The translations under genes were made by a program, and so were the position numbers. DNA of 64,000 nucleotides from Bacteroidales bacterium. GTDB lineage: Bacteria; Bacteroidota; Bacteroidia; Bacteroidales; UBA932. Location: the NCBI GenBank assembly GCA_009774765.1, contig VSOK01000004.1, forward strand, positions 1 through 64,000, read 5' to 3'. Shown here piece by piece: positions 34,772 through 43,952 of this stretch. A model generated the notes under the pieces. It worked only from the letters and a program-made list of their open reading frames with translations, was not told the origin of the DNA and did not search any database. How positions within the stretch are numbered: position 1 is the first letter of the stretch; every line of letters starts with the position of its first letter.

Positions 34772-34802
34772 TTGCATTTCATAAATCAAATTTTTAACTT
34801 TG
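34772..34802 (+). promoter_or_regulatory. promoter of the 34838-39707 gene run
   Basis: TTG (34772-34774), a 20-base spacer and TAACTTTG (34795-34802) lie 36 bases before ATG 34838. It is divergent from the DHH gene promoter box at 34755-34762. Confidence 0.6.
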
Positions 34803-34837
34803 TCCGGAATTTGGATAAAAAATAAAATTTAATCATA

Positions 34838-35518
34838 ATGGTCAAGAAATTATTTTGCTATCTTATCCTCCCTCTTGTCATACTGGGACTAACCTATGCA
34901 GTTGTTGAGAGTGTAATGGAACCTGTAAGGTTCAACAAGGATAAGGAGATGCGCGAGGCTGTCGCCATCGAAAGGTTGAAGGACATCAGGACTCTTCAGG
35001 TAGCCTTCAAGAGTGAGACAGGTCACTTTACGTCTTCCGTTGATTCCCTGAAGGATTTCTACAACAACGGAAAGATCAATGTCGTTATGCAGATCGGATC
35101 CCAGGATGACTCTCTTGCTGTCGACAATACCGCCAAGATCAAGAAACGCAATCCGAGGATCAAACCTGAAGAACTCTATCAGCTGTATCTCAACGGGGAG
35201 CATCTCGTGTTCTCCATCCAGAGCGAGATACCTGTAAAGGATACCCTTTTCAACGGAAGACAGGGATTCAGTGTGGATTCCCTCGCTTTCATTCCTTTCT
35301 GCGGTGATTCGCTCATTCTTGAGTCGGCCGTCAAGAAAGTGTCTGGAGTCAATGTCCCTCTGTTCGAGGCAAGCATGCCGTACAAATCTTTGCTTAAGGG
35401 GCTCGACAACCAGTTGAGGATTAACCTTGATGCCGAAAGAGAGGATACAGGACGCTATCCTGGACTTAAGGTCGGCAGCATTACGGCACCTAACAACAAT
35501 GCCGGAAACTGGGAGTAA
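34838..35518 (+). CDS. conserved membrane-anchored hypothetical protein
   Basis: A 226-residue protein with one N-terminal membrane segment (about 5-26) followed by a charged soluble part, EPVRFNKDKEMREAVAIERLKDIRTLQ. The layout resembles pseudopilin-like proteins, with a hydrophobic N-terminal helix running into an amphipathic one, but no prepilin cleavage site is clear. The C-terminal half is beta-rich. The function is unknown. It overlaps the next gene by 20 bases, so the two are probably co-translated. Confidence 0.6.
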   Translation: MVKKLFCYLILPLVILGLTYAVVESVMEPVRFNKDKEMREAVAIERLKDIRTLQVAFKSETGHFTSSVDSLKDFYNNGKINVVMQIGSQDDSLAVDNTAKIKKRNPRIKPEELYQLYLNGEHLVFSIQSEIPVKDTLFNGRQGFSVDSLAFIPFCGDSLILESAVKKVSGVNVPLFEASMPYKSLLKGLDNQLRINLDAEREDTGRYPGLKVGSITAPNNNAGNWE

Positions 35519-36029
35519 TGCAAAGATATCCATTCAGGTCGGCCTGAACGGATACCTTTCGCTTTTTACATATAAATGTACGTTGGTGCCAAAGCCGTTC
35601 TTCAATGAGGCTGCGGCACTTTCGTTACTTTCTGACGTGGTGTCGCTGGGTCCGGGGGATACTGTGAGTTTTGTCGATGTTCCCCAATATGACGCCGTGC
35701 TTCTGTATGCGGATGTGAAGGGATCGTCCGCCTTGCCTGAAATGTATTATCTGCTTGTCAGTGCTGCCGGGCAGATTGGAGAATATAATAAGATTGCCGC
35801 ATCATATTGCGACGGAAGGCTGTATCTTGTGGTCGCGCAGGGCAAGAGCCTTATGCTGTGCAATTCTTTTGCCGCTGCGGATTTCGCTACAGCGGAATAC
35901 TTCATTTTTATGGTGCTGAAGAAACTTCAGCTCAATCCGGAAGTCTCTACGATATATTTCAGGACAAAATTGACTGAAGAGGATGAGATGTCTCTTTACA
36001 GATATTTCCGTGCTGTTGAACAAATCTGA
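35499..36029 (+). CDS. DUF3822 family protein
   Basis: A 176-residue protein matching the DUF3822 family of Bacteroidetes, which has an actin-like/ASKHA-type fold and no known function. Recognisable parts are ISIQVGLNGYLSL, YDAVLLYADV, and ATAEYFIFMVLKKLQLNPE. The start at ATG 35499 lies inside the preceding gene; upstream in-frame starts would overlap it further. rsmD follows 11 bases later. The frequent pairing of DUF3822 with rsmD in this phylum supports the call. Confidence 0.75.
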   Translation: MPETGSNAKISIQVGLNGYLSLFTYKCTLVPKPFFNEAAALSLLSDVVSLGPGDTVSFVDVPQYDAVLLYADVKGSSALPEMYYLLVSAAGQIGEYNKIAASYCDGRLYLVVAQGKSLMLCNSFAAADFATAEYFIFMVLKKLQLNPEVSTIYFRTKLTEEDEMSLYRYFRAVEQI

Positions 36030-36040
36030 TTGGTATTGCT

Positions 36041-36577
36041 ATGAGAATTATCGGCGGGCAGTTGAGGGGAAAGACTATATTTCCTCCTGAAGGTTACAAG
36101 GCGAGACCGACTACGGACTTTGCCAAGGAGGGGCTTTTCAATGTTCTCAACAATGAATATGATTTTGACGGGCTTGTCGTGCTTGACCTGTTCGGGGGGA
36201 CAGGTGCCATTTCGTATGAATTCGCTTCAAGGGGGGCTGGTAAGGTCTATTGTGTGGAAATGCTTCCTGTGCACGCGAATTTCATAAAGGGGCAGGCTGC
36301 AAAGTTCGGCCTGAAGAACCTTAATGTGGTTAGACACAATGTCTTTGAGTTTCTGGAGATATGCAAGGTGAAGTTTGATCTCATCTTTGCCGACCCTCCG
36401 TATGCTATAGAAGGGCTTGCCGACATTCCGGACAAGATCTTTGCAAAGGATATCCTCAATGACGGATGCTATTTCATTCTTGAGCATCCGGATACGTACT
36501 CTTTTGAGGAACATCCTTTTTTTGTCAAGGAGAAGAAGTACGGCAACGTACATTTTTCGTTTTTTGAAAAGAAGTAA
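36041..36577 (+). CDS. rsmD: 16S rRNA (guanine(966)-N(2))-methyltransferase
   Basis: A 178-residue methyltransferase of the RsmD family, which modifies G966 of 16S rRNA in the 30S subunit. It begins MRIIGGQLRGKTI and has the family RPTTDFAKEGLFNVL, the SAM-binding VLDLFGGTGAISYEFASRGA and the catalytic FADPPY. The length is normal. It lies between DUF3822 and an exported protein in a plus-strand run. Confidence 0.95.
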   Translation: MRIIGGQLRGKTIFPPEGYKARPTTDFAKEGLFNVLNNEYDFDGLVVLDLFGGTGAISYEFASRGAGKVYCVEMLPVHANFIKGQAAKFGLKNLNVVRHNVFEFLEICKVKFDLIFADPPYAIEGLADIPDKIFAKDILNDGCYFILEHPDTYSFEEHPFFVKEKKYGNVHFSFFEKK

Positions 36578-36587
36578 GATGATTTTT

Positions 36588-37460
36588 ATGAACAGGAGAT
36601 TTTTAGCCGTTGCGTCTGTATGCGTATTGTCTATGCTGTCAGGAGGTTTTGACGCCAGTTCCCAGACTGCCAAAAGCCTTTTCTGGAAAAAGGACGGGAT
36701 ACAGGTCGAGGAGATAGTGTCGGAGAAGGCGGACCAGTATACGAAAGTGGGGCATCACGGTCCTGCCGTGGAAAACACATATATGGCATTGCGCATTTAT
36801 TTCAACAACAGCGGTGCCATTGACGTCTATTCCAAGACGGGCCGCGGAATGGAGCTTGAGCAATATAGATGGTATCCTGATTCCCTTGCTCAGGCGGAGT
36901 ACGGTGCAGGATGTGATGAATATATGGTCGGCAAGACTGTAGGTCTTGGAGGAATAGCCCTTTGGGACGGGGAAAATGAGGTAAGGCTTGTGGCCACCAA
37001 AGGCAGGACTGCCCGTGTAGGAGATACTTCCAGAGGCAGCTTTGCGGAAATGATAGCATACGGGGTACCTTATAAAGGTGAACTTGTGGACATCTTGATA
37101 AGGATCGATATGAACAGAAAGTCAAGGGAAGCCTTGATTACGGCCAAGGAGCTGAACGGGAAGAAGGTCCAGTTCCTGACAGGTGTCAATTACCATAAGG
37201 GGGAAAGTGTAAAATATGGTGAAGAATGTATTTCTGTATGGGGAATACATCCTGCGGATGTTTCCACGGAACCGGTCCCTATCGGTGCAGGAATGTTTTT
37301 CAGCAAAAGTGTTTTCAAGACGGTCGAGAAAACTGAAAATATGGTCAGGATTATTTCCAGGCCTTCATCACAGGTATGTACACGTGTGGTGGCTGCCTCT
37401 ACCAAGGAGGCGGAGCTCAACAGTGCAAGACGTTTTGACGCTTATATGGGATTGAAATGA
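36588..37460 (+). CDS. exported DUF4861-like protein
   Basis: A 290-residue protein with a signal peptide (MNRRFLAVASVCVLSMLSGG, cleaved near DASSQ). The body, with YMALRIYFNNSGAIDVYSK, GCDEYMVGKTVGLGGIALWDG and a C-terminal GAGMFFSKSV, resembles DUF4861, a family linked to plant polysaccharide use in Bacteroidetes. That link is by family only; no glycan genes are adjacent. An in-frame ATG at 36579 is also possible and would sit one base after rsmD. Confidence 0.6.
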   Translation: MNRRFLAVASVCVLSMLSGGFDASSQTAKSLFWKKDGIQVEEIVSEKADQYTKVGHHGPAVENTYMALRIYFNNSGAIDVYSKTGRGMELEQYRWYPDSLAQAEYGAGCDEYMVGKTVGLGGIALWDGENEVRLVATKGRTARVGDTSRGSFAEMIAYGVPYKGELVDILIRIDMNRKSREALITAKELNGKKVQFLTGVNYHKGESVKYGEECISVWGIHPADVSTEPVPIGAGMFFSKSVFKTVEKTENMVRIISRPSSQVCTRVVAASTKEAELNSARRFDAYMGLK

Positions 37461-37472
37461 TCGTTGTACGGT

Positions 37473-37964
37473 ATGTCCAGAAAAGACAGGATAGAAAAGA
37501 CCAATGCCGCAAGGCTTCTTGACAAGGCAGGTATAAAATACGATCTGGTGCCCTATGAGGTGGACGAGAATGACCTGGCCGCGGTCCACGTGGCAGAACA
37601 GCTCGGAGAACCTCTTGAGCAGGTGTTCAAGACACTGGTGCTAGAAGGGGACAGGACAGGCCATTTCGTCTGTGTCATTCCCGGAGGCGGTGAAGTGGAT
37701 CTTAAGAGCGCCGCCAAAGTTTCAGGTAACAAGAAATGTGATCTGGTTCCTGTAAAGGAGCTTCTTCCTCTTACCGGTTACATAAGGGGAGGATGTTCAC
37801 CTGTGGGGATGAAAAAGCCGTTCCCTGAATATTTTGACATTTCAGCATCTGATTTTGACTATATATATGTCAGCGCAGGCGTGCGTGGTCTTCAGATCAG
37901 AATCGCTCCGGATGATCTTGTCGCCTATGTCGGTGCAGGGATGGCCGACCTTGTGAAAAAATGA
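37473..37964 (+). CDS. ybaK: Cys-tRNA(Pro)/Cys-tRNA(Cys) deacylase YbaK
   Basis: A 163-residue trans-editing enzyme that hydrolyses Cys mis-charged on tRNA(Pro). It shows the YbaK/EbsC signatures KTNAARLLDKAGI, QVFKTLVLEG, DLKSAAKVSGNKK with the key Lys, and GGCSPVGMKKPFP. The start is ATG 37473, 12 bases after the preceding stop. It is soluble and of normal length. Confidence 0.93.
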   Translation: MSRKDRIEKTNAARLLDKAGIKYDLVPYEVDENDLAAVHVAEQLGEPLEQVFKTLVLEGDRTGHFVCVIPGGGEVDLKSAAKVSGNKKCDLVPVKELLPLTGYIRGGCSPVGMKKPFPEYFDISASDFDYIYVSAGVRGLQIRIAPDDLVAYVGAGMADLVKK

Positions 37965-38000
37965 AATTTAGTAGTGTATAATATTAATTGACTTAGACTT

Positions 38001-39707
38001 ATGAAATTTGATTTCAGTGATGTTTTCAGACCTAAGTTTTTCGGTCTGTTCCGTAAAGGAGGCTATGACAGCCGTACTTTCACTTCTGATCTTATCGCCG
38101 GCATCATAGTCGGCATCATTGCGCTTCCGCTTGCCATCGCTTTCGGTATTGCGAGCGGTGTGACTCCCCAGCAGGGACTTATAACTGCAATTGTCGCAGG
38201 ATTCATCATATCATTCTTCGGAGGTTCTCACTTCCTTATCGGAGGACCTACCGGCGCGTTTATCGTTATTGTCGCAGGAATTGTCGCGCAGTATGGTATG
38301 CAGGGGCTTATAATAGCTACTATTATGGCCGGTGTGTTCCTGGTGATAATGGGAGTGTGCCGTATGGGCGCGATATTCAAATTCATACCTTATCCTATCG
38401 TAGTGGGTTTCACCAGCGGTATTGCAGTTACGATATTCTCTACCCAGATGAAAGATTTTTTCGGGTTCACTATGGATGTCCCTTCCGGATTCATTCCTCA
38501 GTGGATCTGTTATTTTCAGAATATAGCCGACATAAGCATTGCGGAAACCCTTATGAGCGTAGGATGCCTTGCGGTAATAATATTGTGGGGCAAAGTGACG
38601 CATAAGATACCGGGATCATTGATCGCCCTTGTAGTTGGTACTGTGGCTTCCCTTCTTCTTTCACGTTTTGCCGGAATCGAGCTTGCTACAATAGGTTCGA
38701 AGTTCCCTGAGCTTGCAGGAGGACTTCCTATGCCGAAGCCTGTAGCTCCGCATTTTGATTACGATACAGTAAAAGGCCTTGTGTCTCCAGCCTTTACTAT
38801 AGCTATACTTTGTGCCATCGAGTCATTGCTTGCGGCAATGGTGGCTGACGGTGTGACCGGAAAGAGGCACAATTCAAATACTGAACTCATCGGACAGGGC
38901 ATAGCCAATATCGTCACTCCGCTTTTCGGAGGAATACCTGCCACCGGTGCGATAGCAAGGACTATGGCAAGCATAAACAACGGCGGCAAGACACCTGTTA
39001 CCGGTATCATACACGCTGTCGTTCTTCTGCTTATCTATCTGTTCCTTATGCCGTACGCTGTATATATTCCGCTTTCATGCCTTGCAGCCATTCTTGTTAT
39101 GGTTGCTTATAATATGAGCGAATGGAGGACGTTCAAATATCTGCTCAAAGGCGACAGGTCGGATGTGGCCGTGCTTCTGCTTACGTTCTTCCTGACTGTC
39201 ATTGTGGATCTTACTGTCGCTATTGAGGTGGGAGTGGTGCTTGCCGTCGTGCTGTTTGTAAGGCGTGTGATGGAGACGTCTTCCATCTCGGTGCTTGAAA
39301 ATGACCATATCGCGGCAACTGAAAATGATGAGAAGGCTTCTCTTGAGGATACAGAATTCCTTGATATCCCGTCCGGGGTTGAGGTGTATGAAATCAACGG
39401 ACCGTTCTTCTTCGGTCTTGCCAGCAAATTCGAGGAGTTCGAGTCAAGGCGTCCTGCCGGTACTAAGGTCCGTATAATCAGGATGAGAAAAGTGCCTTTT
39501 ATAGATTCTACAGGTATAAAGAACCTCCGCAACCTTTGCAGCAGGACGGAAAAGAGAGGCATAAGAGTGATTCTTTCCGGAGTGACACCACAGGTGCAGG
39601 CTACTCTGCACAAATTCGGTGTCGACAAGGAGATAGGGCTTGAATATATCTATCCTCATATCATACCTGCCCTTGCGAAGGCAAACGAGATAGTTTCAGA
39701 AAATTAA
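38001..39707 (+). CDS. SulP family inorganic anion transporter with STAS domain
   Basis: A 568-residue inner-membrane protein. The N-terminal transport domain has about 14 hydrophobic segments, with the SulP features GIIALPLAIAFGIASGV, LIGGPTGAF and GGIPATGAIARTMASINNGG (the last split as GGIPATGAIART and MASINNGG). The cytosolic STAS domain begins near residue 445 with VEVYEINGPFFFG and carries VPFIDSTGIKNL. Substrates in this family are sulfate, bicarbonate or dicarboxylates; none can be chosen here. It ends 34 bases before the biosynthetic cluster and may share its transcript. Confidence 0.92.
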   Translation: MKFDFSDVFRPKFFGLFRKGGYDSRTFTSDLIAGIIVGIIALPLAIAFGIASGVTPQQGLITAIVAGFIISFFGGSHFLIGGPTGAFIVIVAGIVAQYGMQGLIIATIMAGVFLVIMGVCRMGAIFKFIPYPIVVGFTSGIAVTIFSTQMKDFFGFTMDVPSGFIPQWICYFQNIADISIAETLMSVGCLAVIILWGKVTHKIPGSLIALVVGTVASLLLSRFAGIELATIGSKFPELAGGLPMPKPVAPHFDYDTVKGLVSPAFTIAILCAIESLLAAMVADGVTGKRHNSNTELIGQGIANIVTPLFGGIPATGAIARTMASINNGGKTPVTGIIHAVVLLLIYLFLMPYAVYIPLSCLAAILVMVAYNMSEWRTFKYLLKGDRSDVAVLLLTFFLTVIVDLTVAIEVGVVLAVVLFVRRVMETSSISVLENDHIAATENDEKASLEDTEFLDIPSGVEVYEINGPFFFGLASKFEEFESRRPAGTKVRIIRMRKVPFIDSTGIKNLRNLCSRTEKRGIRVILSGVTPQVQATLHKFGVDKEIGLEYIYPHIIPALAKANEIVSEN

Positions 39708-39741
39708 TTCTTATATTTAAGACTTTTAATACAAAAAGGCT

Positions 39742-39981
39742 ATGGAAAGACAGCAGATGATAGAAAAGATGAGAGATATTCTTTCTGACGAGTTTGAGGT
39801 TGAAAAGGAGCTTATACTTGAAGATGCCCCTCTTATGAGCACGTTGGAACTCGACAGTCTGGATGTCGTGGATATGGTTGTCCTCATAGAAAAACATTTC
39901 GGTCTCAAGATGTCAAAGCAGGATTTTTCCGAGATCAGAACTTTCGGAAACCTCTACGATTTCGTTGGCTCCAAACTCTGA
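39742..39981 (+). CDS. acyl carrier protein 1 of the aryl-polyene-type cluster
   Basis: A 79-residue acidic acyl carrier protein with the phosphopantetheine site LELDSLDVVD (Ser39). It carries the growing acyl chain as a thioester. It opens a closely packed run of twelve genes to 53357 and is followed eight bases later by the lipid A-type acyltransferase. It differs clearly from ACP2 in the same cluster, so the two probably serve different steps (for example priming against elongation). Confidence 0.92.
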   Translation: MERQQMIEKMRDILSDEFEVEKELILEDAPLMSTLELDSLDVVDMVVLIEKHFGLKMSKQDFSEIRTFGNLYDFVGSKL

Positions 39982-39989
39982 TTGTGCCT

Positions 39990-40892
39990 ATGGAGCGTAA
40001 ATGGGACGGCAGGACACGGGGAGGATCTTTCGGCTATCTGTTCTTTATCCGGTTCATAGAGATTTTCGGATTGGGACCGGCATATTTTTTCCTCTGCCTT
40101 GTCGTTCCGTACTTTGTCATTTTTGCACCGGCACAGACCAGAAGCACATTCGTCTATGCCCGCAGGATATTGGATTACAGCGTCCTCCGGTCTGTCTTTT
40201 TTGTCTTCAGGTCGTATTATGCTCTCGGCAGGTCGCTGATTGACAGGCTTGCTGTCGGAATGGGGATGCAGGACAGGTTCGTATATGATATTGAAAACCA
40301 CAGCGTCATGCTGGACCTTGTACGTTCCGACAGGGGAGGCATTGTCATAGGAGGTCATACCGGAGCCTGGCAGATGGGTGCGCCTTTTCTCGGGGAATAC
40401 GGCAAAAAGCTCAATGTGGTGATGTATGACAATGAGCATGCGGACATCAAAGAGATTATCAAGAGGCATACCGGTGATGCCGGCTTCAATGTCATCCCTA
40501 TAACAGAGGGGGATATTTCCTATATGTTCGGCATTACATCTGCGCTTGGAAAAGGTGAGGTGGTCTGTTTCCAGGGAGACAGGTATATAAACGGCAGCCA
40601 GGTTCTCAGAGGAGAATTTATGGGAGTCGAGGCCTTGTTCCCGAAAGGACCGTTCCTTGTGGCGTCAAAGCTTGGAGTACCGGTCGTGTTCTATTTCGCT
40701 ATGAGGGACAGGGCACGCAGATGCCATCTTTATTTTTTCACTCCGGAAATGATGCTTGCGCGTGAGTCTGGTGTTGCGGAAGAAGAATATCTTTTCAGGG
40801 CATATACTGCGGCACTGGAGTATATTGTCCGTAAATATCCGGACCAGTGGTTCAATTATTATGATTTCTGGGATTTGTACAGCGGCAGATGA
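39990..40892 (+). CDS. LpxL/HtrB-like lysophospholipid acyltransferase
   Basis: A 300-residue membrane-associated acyltransferase. It has an N-terminal hydrophobic helix (YLFFIRFIEIFGLGPAYFFLC as YLFFIRFIEIFG and LGPAYFFLC), the catalytic HTGAWQMG (the HX4D/E type site of the LpxL family) and CFQGDRYINGS later on. Such enzymes occur in aryl polyene and flexirubin clusters, where they probably join the polyene to a lipid or add an acyl group. A GTG two codons earlier is an alternative start. The stop overlaps the next start by four bases. Confidence 0.85.
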   Translation: MERKWDGRTRGGSFGYLFFIRFIEIFGLGPAYFFLCLVVPYFVIFAPAQTRSTFVYARRILDYSVLRSVFFVFRSYYALGRSLIDRLAVGMGMQDRFVYDIENHSVMLDLVRSDRGGIVIGGHTGAWQMGAPFLGEYGKKLNVVMYDNEHADIKEIIKRHTGDAGFNVIPITEGDISYMFGITSALGKGEVVCFQGDRYINGSQVLRGEFMGVEALFPKGPFLVASKLGVPVVFYFAMRDRARRCHLYFFTPEMMLARESGVAEEEYLFRAYTAALEYIVRKYPDQWFNYYDFWDLYSGR

Positions 40893-41965
40893 TGAATAGA
40901 AAATATGACAGGGACATACTGTCCGCCAGGGACGCACAGGAACTTGCGCATATTGTCGCATTCGGTCCCGTCGTGTTCCAGGTTGCCCGCATTATGCTCG
41001 ATGAAGGTATTTTTGAATATCTGAGGGAGCACAGGGACGGATGTACGGTGGATGAGATAGCTTCGGAGAAAGGCTTGACGGAATATGCCGTCAAAGTGCT
41101 GATGGAGTCATCTCTGACAATGAGGACCGTATATTTCTCGGATGGCAGGTATCATCTTGCCAAAACAGGATGGTTTATGCTTGCCGATCCTATGGTGAAG
41201 GTCAATATGGATTTCAACCATACCATAAACTATAAGGGTATGTACCATCTTGATGAGGCTTTGCATAAAGGCCGTCCTGCAGGGCTTCCTGAGCTTGGAC
41301 CGTGGGCGACAATATACGAGGGCCTGTCGATGCTTGGTGAAAGCCAGAAGGAGGGATGGTTCGGATTTGACCATTTCTATTCGGACAATTCATTTGACAG
41401 CGCGCTTCCTTATGTGTTGTCAGGACGTCCGCGCAGGCTGCTTGATATCGGTGGGAATACCGGGAAGTGGGCTATGAAATGCGTGGGATATGATTCCTGT
41501 GTGGAAGTGACTGTAGCGGACCTTCCTGAGCAGATTGCTATGATGAAGGCAAATATAGAAGGCGTATATGGAAGCGACAGGATATCAGGGTATGGTGTTA
41601 ATCTTCTTGAAAGGGAAGCCAGGCTTCCCGGAGGTTTTGATGTCGTGTGGATGAGCCAGTTCCTGGACTGCTTCTCCGACGCGCAGGTCGTGGATATACT
41701 TTCCAGGGCAAAGGACTCTCTGAATCCGGGAGGAAAGATATTCATCCTGGAAACATTGTGGGACAGGCAGAAATATTCAGCCGCATCATTCGACGTGGCG
41801 CAGACAAGTGTGTATTTTACAGCTATGGCAAACGGCAACAGCAAGATGTTCAATACGTCCGACCTGTGGTCGTATATAGAGAGGGGAGGACTGGAGCCGG
41901 TGAATGTCATCGACGGGCTCGGGTATGCCCATAGCCTTATAGAATGTATGAAAAAGGACGCCTGA
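40889..41965 (+). CDS. SAM-dependent O-methyltransferase
   Basis: A 358-residue class I methyltransferase of the hydroxyneurosporene/caffeate O-methyltransferase type. An N-terminal winged-helix dimerisation region (TVDEIASEKGLTEYAVKVLM, about 50-70) precedes the SAM site RLLDIGGNTGKWA and the later GGKIFILETLWD. A role in methylating the aromatic head group of the product is likely by analogy with related clusters. It is coupled to the acyltransferase gene by an ATGA overlap. Confidence 0.88.
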   Translation: MMNRKYDRDILSARDAQELAHIVAFGPVVFQVARIMLDEGIFEYLREHRDGCTVDEIASEKGLTEYAVKVLMESSLTMRTVYFSDGRYHLAKTGWFMLADPMVKVNMDFNHTINYKGMYHLDEALHKGRPAGLPELGPWATIYEGLSMLGESQKEGWFGFDHFYSDNSFDSALPYVLSGRPRRLLDIGGNTGKWAMKCVGYDSCVEVTVADLPEQIAMMKANIEGVYGSDRISGYGVNLLEREARLPGGFDVVWMSQFLDCFSDAQVVDILSRAKDSLNPGGKIFILETLWDRQKYSAASFDVAQTSVYFTAMANGNSKMFNTSDLWSYIERGGLEPVNVIDGLGYAHSLIECMKKDA

Positions 41966-41967
41966 AT

Positions 41968-43668
41968 ATGAACAGAAGCAGGGTATATATAGCTGATGAC
42001 TGTATTGTGTCATCACTCGGTATCGGGACGGAGGACAATGTCACGGCAATCGGAGCCGGATGTTCAGGAGTGGCTCCTGTTTCTTCCTTCATCGGAGATT
42101 CAGAAAAGATGTGCGGTCTTGTCAGTGAGGAGGTCACAGGGAGGCTGCGTGCTGAGTATGGTGATTCCTGGACAAGGACGGAATTGTTTGCGGTGGCTGT
42201 ACTTGACAGACTTTCAGGAGGATACGGGAAAGATGAAACTGTGCGCAGAGCTTTTGTTCTGTCCACCACAAAAGGAAATATAGATTTGATCGGAGATACT
42301 TGCGGACAGGTTCCTGAAGATGCCTATCTGTGGAAGATGGCGGAGAGGATAGGGAACTTTGCCGGTTTTCAGGGGGATGATATATATGTCATTTCCAATG
42401 CCTGCATTTCCGGAGTGTCGGCGATTGTGGCCGGCAAACGTCTGATCGAATCAGGAAAATATGATGAGGTGGCTGTCGTAGGGGTTGATACCCTTTCCGA
42501 CTTTATCGTGAGCGGTTTTGATTCATTCCGCTCTCTCAGTCCAGGGCTTTGCAGGCCCTATGACGCTTCGCGCTGCGGACTCAATCTCGGTGAGGCGGCA
42601 GGTGCGGTGCTTCTTTCGTCAAAGCCGTCTTCAGGCGCGGTGACAGTGTCTGGAGGCTCGATAAGTGACGATGCCAATCATATATCAGGCCCTTCAAGGA
42701 CAGGTGACGCCCTGTTCTTTGCGATGAGGGATGCTATGGAGGATGCCGGTGTGTCCGGTACGGAAATATCGTTCATCAATCTTCACGGTACGGCTACTGT
42801 ATATAATGACGAGATGGAGTCGAAGGCTGTTGCCCTTGCAGGACTTTCTGATGTTCCTGCACAGAGCCTGAAACCTTATATCGGGCATACTCTCGGAGCG
42901 AGCGGAGTGGTCGAGACAATATTGTCAGCATGCCAGCTGAAAGGAGGATGCCTGTTCGGGACTCCAGGATTCGTGACGGCAGGTACTCCGATGCCGGTGA
43001 ATGCAAGTGCGGAGACGAGAAAACTTGAAATGAGACATTGCCTCAAGACAGCTTCCGGATTCGGCGGATGTAATGCCGCTGTCGTTCTCAGCCTTGATGA
43101 GTATGCTGCGGATATGCCTTCCTGGAAGCCGGCAGAGACGAGGACATTGCGTCATATAGTGATGAACAACGCATTGGCGGAGGAAGCTGGAGATTGCGGC
43201 GGCTTTGACATATTTATCAGGGAAAAGTACAGGGAGTCGGGGCTGAATGATATGAAGTTCTACAAGATGGACAGTCTGAGCAAATTGGGGTATATAGCCT
43301 CGCATCTACTTCTTGACGGACTTGAATACGGTCCTGAAGATATGGCTGTCGTGCTGCAGAATAGAAGCGCGTCGCTTGATTCTGACCTCAGACATCAGAG
43401 GAATATCTCCTCCGGCCCCGGGGTCAGCCCTTCAGTGTTCGTCTATACGTTGCCGAATGTGGCTTCCGGTGAAATATCCATACGGCATAGGATAAAAGGG
43501 GAAAATACGTTTTTCATAGCAGGTGAGTACGAAAGGGGGAAAATTATGGATTATGCCTCTTTGGTGCTTGCAAGGTCCAAGGCGAAATATTGTATTGCCG
43601 GATGGCTTGAGTTTCTCGGAGGAGACTATTCCGTGGAGATGGACCTGATTGAAAAGTCTGATTTGTAA
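41968..43668 (+). CDS. beta-ketoacyl synthase with extra C-terminal domain
   Basis: A 566-residue condensing enzyme. The FabF-like part (1-395) has a complete catalytic triad: Cys146 in SNACISGVSA, His273 in NLHGTATVYND and His307 in YIGHTLGASG. After residue 395 an added domain of about 170 residues carries KMDSLSKLGYIASHLLL, VVLQNRSASLDSD and SVFVYTLPNVASGEI, a conserved partner domain in flexirubin/aryl polyene loci that resembles the front half of a ketosynthase. It probably elongates the chain on the ACPs. It starts two bases after the methyltransferase stop. Confidence 0.9.
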   Translation: MNRSRVYIADDCIVSSLGIGTEDNVTAIGAGCSGVAPVSSFIGDSEKMCGLVSEEVTGRLRAEYGDSWTRTELFAVAVLDRLSGGYGKDETVRRAFVLSTTKGNIDLIGDTCGQVPEDAYLWKMAERIGNFAGFQGDDIYVISNACISGVSAIVAGKRLIESGKYDEVAVVGVDTLSDFIVSGFDSFRSLSPGLCRPYDASRCGLNLGEAAGAVLLSSKPSSGAVTVSGGSISDDANHISGPSRTGDALFFAMRDAMEDAGVSGTEISFINLHGTATVYNDEMESKAVALAGLSDVPAQSLKPYIGHTLGASGVVETILSACQLKGGCLFGTPGFVTAGTPMPVNASAETRKLEMRHCLKTASGFGGCNAAVVLSLDEYAADMPSWKPAETRTLRHIVMNNALAEEAGDCGGFDIFIREKYRESGLNDMKFYKMDSLSKLGYIASHLLLDGLEYGPEDMAVVLQNRSASLDSDLRHQRNISSGPGVSPSVFVYTLPNVASGEISIRHRIKGENTFFIAGEYERGKIMDYASLVLARSKAKYCIAGWLEFLGGDYSVEMDLIEKSDL

Positions 43669-43689
43669 ACAAAGTAAATACAGAATATT

Positions 43690-43947
43690 ATGGAAGAACT
43701 CATAGAACGTTTGAAAGGACAGATTATTGAAGCCCTCAATCTTGAGGATATGACTTCAGGTGATATTGATTCCGATGAGGCACTTTTCGGGGACTCAGGA
43801 CTGGGACTTGATTCAATAGACGCGCTGGAGCTGATACTTATTCTTGAGCGTGATTACGGTCTCAAGATGGCTCAGGGTGAAGGGAAGGAAGTTTTCCGCA
43901 GCGTCAGGACGATTGCTCAGTATATAACTGACCGTCAGGGCAAATAG
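43690..43947 (+). CDS. acyl carrier protein 2 of the aryl-polyene-type cluster
   Basis: An 85-residue acyl carrier protein with the phosphopantetheine site GLGLDSIDALEL (Ser42). Its sequence is only distantly related to ACP1. It sits between the two complete ketosynthases, five bases before the second, which suggests it is the elongation carrier for that pair. Confidence 0.93.
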   Translation: MEELIERLKGQIIEALNLEDMTSGDIDSDEALFGDSGLGLDSIDALELILILERDYGLKMAQGEGKEVFRSVRTIAQYITDRQGK

Positions 43948-43952
43948 GCGTT

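Noticed and set aside
36417..36578. Upstream extension of the DUF4861-like gene
   Set aside because: It lies wholly inside rsmD; the signal peptide begins at ATG 36579 or 36588.
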